Shown: in pieces, positions 1 through 7,712 of the stretch | Numbering within the stretch: position 1 is the first letter of the stretch | How the letters are laid out: every line of letters starts with the position of its first letter | Assembly (NCBI GenBank): GCA_023418255.1 | Contig: JAEZZZ010000104.1 | Location: forward strand, 1 to 16,186 | Reading direction: 5' to 3' | Source of the DNA: Bacteroidota bacterium | GTDB taxonomy: Bacteria; Bacteroidota; Bacteroidia; Bacteroidales; Dysgonomonadaceae | DNA length: 16,186 nucleotides | The notes under the pieces: model-generated | What the model saw: only the letters and a program-made list of their open reading frames with translations | The model's database searches: none | Told to the model about the DNA's origin: nothing | Made by a program: the position numbers and the translations under genes

Positions 1-58
1 TTTGCGGAGTAAGAAACGTTCAAAAAACAATCATCGGATTAGAAAATAGTAAAACCAT

Positions 59-1213
59 TCATCCCACAGAGGAAAAGAGGGGCAAAGAAAATGGAAAGTG
101 TTCTTCATGAATAATGCGGGTTAAAAACTCTCCACCGGAAGAATATCGTGAAACTTGTGCATAATTGAGCCATCCTTTATCAAACATTTCTTTGTAAACA
201 CTCATTTGGTCAACCGAATTCATGATGTTGTATCGAGAATAGGTTGGACGCAACTTTGCAGTTAATTCGCCGGTGTAATTGATGCGAGTCGCACCGCTAC
301 GCCCACTCTTTGTTGTGATGACAACAACTCCATTCATGGCTCTTGCGCCATATAGTGCAGTAGCCGATGCATCTTTTAGTATTTGAAAACTTGCAATATC
401 ATCTGCATTTAGTCCGGCAACGGCAGAACTGATAAGTGTTTCGGCATTTCCTGATGAAAGATCATCTGCCGATAATTCTACCACGTCTTCCAACACTACG
501 CCATCTACGACCCATAATGGCTTTTGATTTCCGTATATAGATGAAGCTCCTCGGACACGAATTTTAGGCGAGGCTCCAAAAGTTCCCGAAACGTTGGTTA
601 TCTGTACACCAGCCGATTTCCCTTGTAACATTCTACTGACATCCGATATCCCGTCAATTTTTGCATCGTCCGCTTTTACAACATCAGCCGCGCCAGTAAA
701 CAGTTTGCGATCTAATCGCTGATAGCCGGTGACCACCACTTCGTCAATGGTTTGAGCATCTTCCACCAGTATTATCCTTAATTCTTTTCTTCCATTGACC
801 GTTATTTCTTGTTGAATGTAACCAATGTATGTAATAATAAGTACAGCATCTGCTGGTACGGATATTGTAAAATTTCCATTTATATCCGTGGATGCCCCAT
901 TTGTGGTTCTTTTCTTCTCTATTACATTGGCACCAATAATTGCGTCACCTTTTTCATCTAAAATTCGACCTTTTATTAGAATATTTTTTTGTTGATATGC
1001 AAGCGATGTAATAGATTTTGCCCTTTTCTTTATAGAGTTGTTCATACTGACAGAATAAGCATTCTGTATTGGAATTATCTCGTGTGAGAAATGTACAGCT
1101 GCATCTACAAAAAAGATGTTAATAAGTAAGAAGAGTAAAATTAAACTTGCTGTTTTTATAAACAGCTGACATCGTTTGACGTATATTGTTTTTCCAAAAG
1201 CATTTTTATTCAT
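59..1213 (-). pseudogene. Truncated SusC/RagA-family TonB-dependent outer membrane receptor
   Basis: Intact SusC-like proteins are about 1000 residues and import glycans or peptides across the outer membrane with a SusD lipoprotein. This frame ends after 384 residues. Visible in order: a hydrophobic signal segment (about 20-38), a carboxypeptidase-regulatory-like beta-sandwich (about 78-158; GRILDEKGDAIIGANV), a TonB box (DEVVVTGYQ, 157-165), and a full plug domain (about 166-305; RVRGASSIYG, PLWVVDGVV, ILKDASATALYGARAMNGVV). The first barrel strands follow (INYTGELTAKLRP). Homology runs to about residue 362 (SRYSSGGEF); the last 20 or so residues are unlike the family and a stop follows at 59-61. 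No other frame of bases 1-125 restores the barrel. Most likely a gene broken by frameshift, insertion or rearrangement near base 125. The product could not form a barrel. The stretch between signal and first domain is longer than usual. No SusD partner is visible. Confidence 0.85.
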
Positions 1214-1536
1214 GTTTTTATTAAGTTTTAATTATTAGAAATCATGTGATTAAAGCCGTTTTAAAGTTAGAATAGACCTTTTCTGTTACTCTGCTTTCTG
1301 TCTTTTATATTTCCATAGGCACTCCTTTTTTTAACAATAGTTGTATTTTGTGGATTTAAACTAAAAGTTTATAAATGCAAATATAGTTAACTTATTACAA
1401 AAACTTATTTTTTTTAATTTTATTAACAAATTATCTGCAAGTTTACGTTGGAATGATACATCAGTAAAAGTATGTTAGCTAGGGTCTATTAAATAATACT
1501 TACGTGGTTGAATTTCAATAATATAGTTGATTTTTT
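1214..1536. other. AT-rich intergenic region between the broken receptor and the transposase relic
   Basis: No reading frame with recognisable homology is seen here. It holds the likely receptor promoter, given as its own entry, and leaves that gene an untranslated leader of roughly 160 nt. Near 1480 lies AGGGTCTATTAAATAATACT, which could be a remnant left end of the neighbouring insertion sequence, but I found no matching inverted copy near 2600-2640. No tRNA or strong terminator hairpin is seen. Confidence 0.5.
1378..1385 (-). promoter_or_regulatory. Candidate -7 box of the SusC-like gene
   Basis: The minus strand reads TATATTTGC, a full match to the Bacteroidetes sigma-ABfr -7 consensus TAnnTTTGY. 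No TTTG is found at the preferred 19-20 base spacing; the nearest is about 12 bases upstream, so the -33 element is poor. It points toward the receptor start at 1213. Confidence 0.45.
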
Positions 1537-2640
1537 TTGCAAAAGTACAAGATTTTTTATTATCTTTTGATCAAAATCTTTTCTTTTGTGTTCAAAAATC
1601 GTTCACAAAAACAGGTGTCGATTTTCGATTTTCATACCGAGTTTGAGAGCAAGCTTGATCCTGAAAATCGCCGGGTTAAAATGGCTAAAATGCTCCATTG
1701 GCGCAAGTTGGCCGATGTTTATGCCCAAAGTTTGTCTTCAGATTTGGATGCTGGCAATATTGACGCCCGCGTCATTATTAGAGCTTTTATAATCAAAGAT
1801 ATAGAAAGAAAGATGACCGTGATACCATTGATACCATTCAGGAACTCTATCGACAGCAAGAGCAGATGTACCGCACCAGAACGAATAGCATTGAGTGCCA
1901 AATAGTTTCAATACATCAACCCTTTATTCGTCCCGTCTCGTTCGCGGAAAGGACGGTAAAATAGAGTTCAGTGCTAAAATAAACGCCAGTCTGATGAGCG
2001 GTTATATATGCATTAATCAGTTTGATTTTGAGTTGTTTAACCAATTCGCTTTTTTAAAAGAGCACGTTGAGGAATACAAAAAACTTTTTGGTTGTTATCC
2101 GGAAGTTGTTCAAACAGAGGATATTTATATGACCTGCGCCAACAGGGCTTATCGGAAAGAGTGGGGTATCCGCCACACCGGACGACGGCTTGGACGATAA
2201 CCAAAAAAGAGACGCAAACCCGCTATCATAAAGAGAAACAGAGATGAGAGAAAAACGAACGCAATCAAATTGAAGGCAAATTCGGACAAGGGAAAGCGGG
2301 CTGCAATATGAACAAAATAATGGCACGGTCGGCTGACACTTACGAGAGCCGATCAGCAATCATCGTACTCATAATGAATATTCTGTGACCAGTGGAGGAT
2401 GTTTTTGGGCAAATTTTCAAAGAACGTTTTTTTTTGCTTACTTTTTTATTTAAAACTCAAAAAAAATCCAATCGCAAAACCTTGTTTAGGTTTTGTGGCG
2501 TGAAACTTTTTTCAGCAGTCCCCAACCTAATCATGCCGCTTTTTTGGGCAAATACTCAAAATGCGAAAGCGATTGAAACAGAAGGCGTACTCGAAAGAGA
2601 GACTGTTTGGGTTCTAAGTTTTAGAAAAAAATTACTCTAA
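1537..2640 (+). pseudogene. Decayed DDE transposase (IS5-like, InsH-type N-terminal domain)
   Basis: A transposase relic spread over three frames. Frame one gives the N-terminal DUF772/InsH-like part (FDFHTEFESKLDPENR, LADVYAQSLSSD, IDARVIIRAFIIK). A shift near 1810 gives DDRDTIDTIQ, which runs straight into LYRQQEQMYRTRTNSI, then QIVSIHQPFIRPV. A shift near 1940 gives VRGKDGKIEFSAKI through LKEHVEEYKKLFGCYPE and NRAYRKEWGIRHTGRRLGR. A shift near 2195 gives TKKETQTRYHKEKQR and IEGKFGQGKAGCNMNKIMA, with in-frame stops at 2245 and 2386. The block that normally lies between DTIQEN and LYRQQ is missing, so there is an internal deletion near 1845. Where I would expect ADKIY, with a putative catalytic Asp, this copy reads TEDIY. 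It cannot encode an active enzyme. Homology starts near 1612; the outer limits are approximate, and the last frame overlaps the speA stop by a few bases. No terminal inverted repeats or target duplication were found. The IS5 assignment is from remembered family motifs; IS1182 is an alternative. Confidence 0.8.
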
Positions 2641-4527
2641 ATAGGTATATCCATACAATCCTGAACGGTAGTTAGCAAGAAACTCTTTGCCTTCGTTTAC
2701 CGAAATTTTTCCCTGTTTCACAGAGCGCATCACCCATGTTTCTACCGTTCTCACCAGTTTTTTTGCATTGTATTGTGCATAGTCCAACACTTCCGCCACG
2801 GTTTCGCCATCGATAATTTGTTCGATGTTGTAACCTGTGTCGCGCATGGTAACGTGTACTACGTTGGTGTCGCCGAACAGGTTGTGCAAATCACCTAAAA
2901 TCTCTTGATATGCACCAATCAGAAACACGCCGATATAATAAGGTGTGTTTTTTTTCAACGAGTGCACCGGGAGAAATGTTTTGTGATACCCGTCTTGCGA
3001 TATGAAATTGGCTATCTTTCCGTCAGAATCGCACGTAATATCTTGCAGCGTGGCGGTGCGGTCGGGACGTTCGTTGAGTCTGTGAATAGGGATAATGGGA
3101 AATACCTGGTCTATTGCCCATGAGTCCGGAAGCGACTGAAACAACGAAAAATTACAGAAATACTTATCCGGCAGCAAAGATGATAATTGACGTAATTCTT
3201 CGGGGGCATGCTTGGCACGGCGTATGGAAAAGTTAATTTCTCGCATGATAGAAAAATAGAGTTGTTCCACTTGTGCCCTTGTTTTTAAATCAAGCATACC
3301 CAAACTGAACAAATCCAGCGATTCTTCGCGTATTTGCTGGGCATCGTGCCATGCTTCCAGCATACGTGCCGGCTGAAGAGAATCCCAAATATTGTAAAGT
3401 TCTTTCACCAATTCGTGGTCGTTGTCTTGCGCTTCCAGTTCGCTGTCCCACTCGGGAAGTGTTGCTGTTTCCAGCACCTCAAAAATCAGTGCCGAATGAT
3501 GCGCTGTCAGTGCGCGTCCCGATTCAGTGATGATTTTGGGATGGGGAAGATCGTTTTTGTTCGCCGCGTCTACAAACGAAAAAACAGAGTCGTTTACATA
3601 TTCTTGAATCGAGTAGTTGATGCTGTTCTCGCTGTACGACGAGCGTGTGCCATTGTAATCCACGCCCAATCCGCCACCAATATCTACAAAATCGATGGCA
3701 AATCCCATGTTATGAAGCTGCACATAAAATTGTGATGCTTCGCGAAGCGCTGTTTTTATGCGGCGTATTTTTGTAATTTGACTGCCTATATGAAAATGTA
3801 TCAAGCGGAAAGAGTCTTCCATTTTATGTTTTCGTAGAAGGTCAAGAGCATCTAACAATTCACTCGAGTTGAGTCCGAACTTACTTCCATCGCCCCCTGA
3901 TTCTTCCCATTTGCCGCTGCCGGAACTGGCAAGTTTTATGCGAATACCGATGTTGGGTTTTACTTTCAGGCGTTTAGAAATTTCGATGGTTAATTTCAAT
4001 TCATTAAGTTTCTCCACTACGATGAAGACCTGTTTTCCCATCTTTTGTGCCAACAAAGCGAGTTCGATGTAGCTTTCGTCTTTGTAACCGTTACAGATAA
4101 TGAGCGAATCTGTTTCGGCATTTATGGCAAGTACGGCGTGTAGTTCCGGTTTTGAGCCGGCTTCCAAACCGATGTTAAACCGTTTGCCATGGTTGGCAAT
4201 TTCTTCCACCACTTGGCGCATTTGGTTTACTTTAATGGGATATATAATGTAGTTTTGTGCCTGATATCCATACTCCTCGGAGGCGGCACGAAAACAGGTG
4301 GAAATTTTTTCAATCCGATTATCGAGAATTTCAGGAAAACGAAGCAATACGGGGGCTGATACGTCTCGCAAATCCAACTCGCGCATCAGATGATGCAGGT
4401 CGACACTTTTTCCATTCTTGCGTGGTGTAACTTGCACATTCCCTTCCTCGTTAATCGAAAAGTAGCCGTTGCCCCAGCCATTGATATTATATAATTCTTC
4501 GGAATCTTCGATACGCCATTTTCTCAT
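2632..4527 (-). CDS. speA: Biosynthetic arginine decarboxylase (SpeA)
   Basis: PLP-dependent enzyme that converts arginine to agmatine and CO2, the first step of the agmatine route to putrescine and spermidine. With the start chosen here it is 631 residues, normal for the family. Visible: the PLP-binding lysine in YPIKVNQ (Lys99), HFHIGSQ (244-250), the glycine-rich GGGLGVDYNG (284-293), ESGRALTAHHS (335-345) and the C-terminal CDSDGKI (Cys499), which in this fold family contributes to the active site across the dimer. The frame stays open for 63 more codons upstream to 4716, but that stretch is unlike the family and contains the -7 promoter box at 4570-4577. The start MRKWRIEDSEELYNINGWG at 4527 is therefore preferred. 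It is transcribed alone, divergent from nrdJ and facing the transposase relic. No convincing terminator was seen beyond the stop. Confidence 0.96.
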   Translation of the reverse strand: MRKWRIEDSEELYNINGWGNGYFSINEEGNVQVTPRKNGKSVDLHHLMRELDLRDVSAPVLLRFPEILDNRIEKISTCFRAASEEYGYQAQNYIIYPIKVNQMRQVVEEIANHGKRFNIGLEAGSKPELHAVLAINAETDSLIICNGYKDESYIELALLAQKMGKQVFIVVEKLNELKLTIEISKRLKVKPNIGIRIKLASSGSGKWEESGGDGSKFGLNSSELLDALDLLRKHKMEDSFRLIHFHIGSQITKIRRIKTALREASQFYVQLHNMGFAIDFVDIGGGLGVDYNGTRSSYSENSINYSIQEYVNDSVFSFVDAANKNDLPHPKIITESGRALTAHHSALIFEVLETATLPEWDSELEAQDNDHELVKELYNIWDSLQPARMLEAWHDAQQIREESLDLFSLGMLDLKTRAQVEQLYFSIMREINFSIRRAKHAPEELRQLSSLLPDKYFCNFSLFQSLPDSWAIDQVFPIIPIHRLNERPDRTATLQDITCDSDGKIANFISQDGYHKTFLPVHSLKKNTPYYIGVFLIGAYQEILGDLHNLFGDTNVVHVTMRDTGYNIEQIIDGETVAEVLDYAQYNAKKLVRTVETWVMRSVKQGKISVNEGKEFLANYRSGLYGYTYLE

Positions 4528-4569
4528 TTTCGCATGTGTTGTTTGTGTGACATTAATAAAAATAGTGTA

Positions 4570-4600
4570 CAAATGTACATGTTTTTTTTTATAAAACAGA
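4570..4600 (-). promoter_or_regulatory. speA promoter
   Basis: On the minus strand a -33-like TCTG (one mismatch to TTTG) is followed after exactly 19 bases by TACATTTGT, a full match to the Bacteroidetes -7 consensus TAnnTTTGY. The expected transcription start is near 4562, giving a leader of about 35 nt. This supports the speA start at 4527 and argues against the longer reading. Confidence 0.65.
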
Positions 4601-4816
4601 CAGACCGCTGAAAAACGTTGAATCAATAAGTGTCTTTTTGAACTCACAATCGACAAAGGATGCATATTTTTGATTTTTTGTTTCTTTTGTATATAAAAAA
4701 ATGTATAATATCGCAATATATATCCGAATGATAACAGATAATTTTTTTTGCTTTGTGGTAAGATTTATTTTTAAGAATAGAACTTTTTGGAAAACTTTAT
4801 TCTGTTTTTGTGATTT

Positions 4817-4838
4817 TATAGTGTTTATATACAGTATA
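4817..4838. promoter_or_regulatory. Inverted repeat upstream of nrdJ, possible operator
   Basis: TATAGTGT-TTATAT-ACAGTATA is a 22-bp inverted repeat with one mismatch between its 8-base arms. The arms resemble the half-sites of NrdR boxes (ACAcwATA / TATwGTGT), but in reversed order and with 22-bp rather than the usual 31-32-bp spacing between box centres. It lies about 200 bases before the ribonucleotide reductase start. It could be an NrdR-related or other operator, or a chance AT-rich palindrome. Confidence 0.25.
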
Positions 4839-5039
4839 TTATTTTTTTAAATGGAAAACTTTTAAAGTTGTTGATAACTATTTGTTTTGTTTTTTGTGCA
4901 TTTCGTAAAAAAGATTTAATATTGCACTCTGAAATTTCGTGTATCATGTTGCCGCGCGATTTATTTTCGATATAAGAAATAGAAAAAACAATAGAATAGC
5001 GAAACTTTATCAAATTTTTTAATTAATTTATAGTATCCA

Positions 5040-7583
5040 ATGAAAAAGAATACGTACACTTTCGATGAGGCTTATCAAGAGTCATTAAAGTACTTTCAAG
5101 GCGATGAACTGGCTGCCAAAGTATGGGTGAGCAAATATGCTCTGAAAGATAGTGCCGGAGATATTTACGAAAAAAGCCCGGACGACATGCACCGCCGATT
5201 GGCAAAAGAGGTGGCCCGCATCGAAAAAAAATACCCAAATCCTTTAAGCGAACAAGAACTATTTGACCTGTTTGCTCGTTTCAAATACATTATTCCGCAA
5301 GGAAGCCCCATGACCGGAATCGGAAACAACTATCAAGTGGCTTCACTTTCAAACTGCTTTGTGGTGGGAATGGACGGCAGTGCCGATTCCTATGGAGCCA
5401 TTATTCGCATTGATGAGGAACAAGTGCAACTTATGAAACGCCGCGGTGGTGTAGGACACGATTTGTCGCACATTCGCCCCAAAGGTTCGCCCGTGAAAAA
5501 CTCCGCATTGACATCTACCGGATTGGTTCCCTTTATGGAACGTTACTCAAACTCTACGCGAGAAGTGGCACAAGATGGTCGCCGCGGTGCTTTGATGTTG
5601 AGTGTTTCCATCAAACACCCCGATTCAGAAGATTTTATCGATGCCAAATTGGAGCAAGGAAAAGTTACCGGAGCCAATATCTCCGTAAAACTTGATGATG
5701 AATTCATGAAAGCCGCCTCCGAAGGAAAAACATATACACAACAATACCCTATTGATGCCAAAAAACCGAAATATGAGAAAGCCATCAATGCCGAGGAGTT
5801 GTGGAAAAAGATTGTACACAACGCGTGGCGTTCGGCAGAGCCGGGAGTACTCTTTTGGGATACTATCATACGCGAATCGGTTCCCGATTGTTATGCCGAT
5901 TTAGGTTTCGCGACCGTTTCGACCAATCCGTGTGGTGAAATTCCTCTGTGTCCCTACGATAGCTGTCGTCTGTTGGCAATCAATCTTTACTCATACGTTG
6001 TGAATCCCTTCAAAGAAGATGCATATTTCGATTTCGAACTGTTTGAAAAACATGTAAAAATTGCACAACGTATCATGGACGATGTCATCGATTTAGAAGC
6101 AGAAAAAATTGATAAGATATTGGCTAAAATCGAATCTGACCCAGAATCAGAGGAGGTGAAATCTTCGGAAAGAAATCTTTGGAAAAAAATACAAACAAAA
6201 ACCTTGCAAGGACGACGCACCGGACTTGGAATTACCGCCGAGGGCGATATGTTAGCGGCTCTAGGGATACGTTATGGTTCTGACGAAGGAAACGATTTCT
6301 CGGAAAAAGTGCATCGCACAATCGCTCTCAATGCCTACAAATCGTCTGTTGTGATGGCAAAAGAGCGTGGAGCGTTTGAAATTTTTGATGCCAAACGCGA
6401 AGAGAAGAATCCCTTTATACTTCGTCTAAAAAACGAAGACGCATCGCTCTACGAAGATATGTTGAAGCATGGACGTCGAAACATTGCTTGCTTGACCATC
6501 GCTCCCACCGGAACCACAAGCTTGATGGCACAGACAACATCGGGGATTGAGCCTGTATTTATGCCCGTTTATAAGCGCCGTCGGAAAGTCAATCCGAGCG
6601 ACAAAGATGCCAAAATTGACTTTGTGGACGAAAACGGAGATTCGTGGGAAGAGTATGTGGTATTTCACCATAAATTCGTCACATGGATGGAAGCAAACGG
6701 CTACCCGGTTTCTTCTTCGTACAGCAATGCCGAGTTGGATGAGCTTGTTGCCAAGTCGCCCTATCATAAAGCCACCTCTAACGATGTGGATTGGCTGCAA
6801 AAAGTAAAAATGCAAGGACGCGTACAAAAGTGGGTTGACCACTCCATAAGTGTTACCATCAACTTGCCGGCTGATGTGAGCGAAGAACTTGTAGGCGAGT
6901 TGTATATGGAAGCATGGCGCAGTGGATGCAAAGGCTGCACGGTGTATCGTGATGGTTCGCGTGCCGGTGTTCTAATTTCCAATGATGAAAAGAAAGATAA
7001 GAAAGAAGACGAAGAGTGCTTCGAGTTGCCCAATGTGGTGACATCGCGTCCAACTGAATTGGAGGCCGATGTAATTAAATTTCAGAACAACAAAGAGAAG
7101 TGGATTGCCTTTATCGGCTTGTTGGATGGTCGTCCGTATGAGATTTTTACGGGATTGAACGATGAAGATGATGGCATCATGATTCCCAAAAATGTAACTT
7201 CCGGAAAAATCATAAAAGCATACGATAACGACGGACACAAACACTATGATTTTCAGTTTCGTAACCGTCGGGGATATAAGATTACGATTGAAGGCTTGGA
7301 TAGCAAATTTAATCCTGAATATTGGAATTATGCGAAACTTATTTCCGGTGTATTACGCTACGGAATGCCTATTGACCAAGTTGTTAAGCTGGTAAGTGGA
7401 TTGGAGTTAGATAGCGAAACCATCAATACATGGAAAAATGGAGTAGAGCGCGCATTGAAAAAATATCTGCCAAACAACATTGAAGCCAAAGGTCAAAAAT
7501 GCCCTGTCTGCAGTCAAGAGACGTTGGAGTATCAAGAAGGGTGTTTGAAATGCCGCAACTGCGGAGCATCGAAGTGTGGATAA
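5040..7583 (+). CDS. nrdJ: Adenosylcobalamin-dependent (class II) ribonucleoside-diphosphate reductase
   Basis: Reduces ribonucleotides to deoxyribonucleotides with a thiyl radical generated from adenosylcobalamin, so it needs neither oxygen nor a separate radical subunit. Length is 847 residues. Visible: the first redox cysteine in SLSNCFVVGM (Cys106), GGVGHDLSHIRPKGSPV (136-152), the radical-site motif NPCGEIPL (Asn296, Cys298, Glu300), the second redox cysteine in SCRLLAINLYSY (Cys309), and the phosphate-binding APTGTTSLM (488-496). KGCTVYRDGSR (631-641) ends the barrel. A TSCPD-type domain follows at about 660-810. The tail carries CPVC (821-824), CLKC (835-838), Cys841 and Cys846. This suggests a zinc ribbon plus the swinging redox pair that rereduces the active site. 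The ATG at 5040 gives the standard N-terminus. The gene stands alone and ends at a strong terminator. No other reductase class and no nrdR is in the window. Confidence 0.96.
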   Translation: MKKNTYTFDEAYQESLKYFQGDELAAKVWVSKYALKDSAGDIYEKSPDDMHRRLAKEVARIEKKYPNPLSEQELFDLFARFKYIIPQGSPMTGIGNNYQVASLSNCFVVGMDGSADSYGAIIRIDEEQVQLMKRRGGVGHDLSHIRPKGSPVKNSALTSTGLVPFMERYSNSTREVAQDGRRGALMLSVSIKHPDSEDFIDAKLEQGKVTGANISVKLDDEFMKAASEGKTYTQQYPIDAKKPKYEKAINAEELWKKIVHNAWRSAEPGVLFWDTIIRESVPDCYADLGFATVSTNPCGEIPLCPYDSCRLLAINLYSYVVNPFKEDAYFDFELFEKHVKIAQRIMDDVIDLEAEKIDKILAKIESDPESEEVKSSERNLWKKIQTKTLQGRRTGLGITAEGDMLAALGIRYGSDEGNDFSEKVHRTIALNAYKSSVVMAKERGAFEIFDAKREEKNPFILRLKNEDASLYEDMLKHGRRNIACLTIAPTGTTSLMAQTTSGIEPVFMPVYKRRRKVNPSDKDAKIDFVDENGDSWEEYVVFHHKFVTWMEANGYPVSSSYSNAELDELVAKSPYHKATSNDVDWLQKVKMQGRVQKWVDHSISVTINLPADVSEELVGELYMEAWRSGCKGCTVYRDGSRAGVLISNDEKKDKKEDEECFELPNVVTSRPTELEADVIKFQNNKEKWIAFIGLLDGRPYEIFTGLNDEDDGIMIPKNVTSGKIIKAYDNDGHKHYDFQFRNRRGYKITIEGLDSKFNPEYWNYAKLISGVLRYGMPIDQVVKLVSGLELDSETINTWKNGVERALKKYLPNNIEAKGQKCPVCSQETLEYQEGCLKCRNCGASKCG

Positions 7584-7601
7584 AACGGCTCTTTATAATC
7601 A

Positions 7602-7639
7602 AATAAAAATAGGACAGTTTTGGCTGTCCTATTTTTATT
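7602..7639. terminator. Bidirectional intrinsic terminator between nrdJ and the PhoH gene
   Basis: A perfect 16-bp stem (7602-7617 with 7624-7639; GC core AGGACAG/CTGTCCT) closes a six-base loop TTTTGG. A-rich and T-rich outer stem halves give a U-rich tract on both strands. It starts 19 bases after the nrdJ stop and lies 74 bases beyond the stop of the convergent PhoH gene, so it can serve both. Confidence 0.9.
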
Positions 7640-7712
7640 GCTGTCTGTGAATCGGGGATTTGTTTTAAGATGGATTGTGCAAAATCCATAAATCATGATG
7701 CATTTGCTCTAT

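Larger units (their letters stand above)
4528..5039. other. Divergent speA/nrdJ regulatory region
   Basis: 512 bases of very AT-rich sequence between two divergent genes. It holds the speA promoter and a 22-bp inverted repeat, both listed separately. The 11-base word TGGAAAACTTT occurs at 4788-4798 and again at 4852-4862, 64 bases apart. No clean TAnnTTTG box is seen for nrdJ; the nearest, TATTTTCG around 4970, is one base off and lacks a -33 element. No cobalamin-riboswitch B12 box is seen. Short open frames here have no recognisable homology. Confidence 0.5.

Noticed and set aside
4717..5039. Cobalamin riboswitch upstream of the B12-dependent reductase
   Set aside because: The region is almost pure AT-rich sequence. 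I see no B12-box-like GCCACTG and no extended paired domains of the expected size.
6426..7244. Minus-strand frames inside nrdJ
   Set aside because: They mirror the conserved catalytic and TSCPD regions of nrdJ and show no domain of their own.
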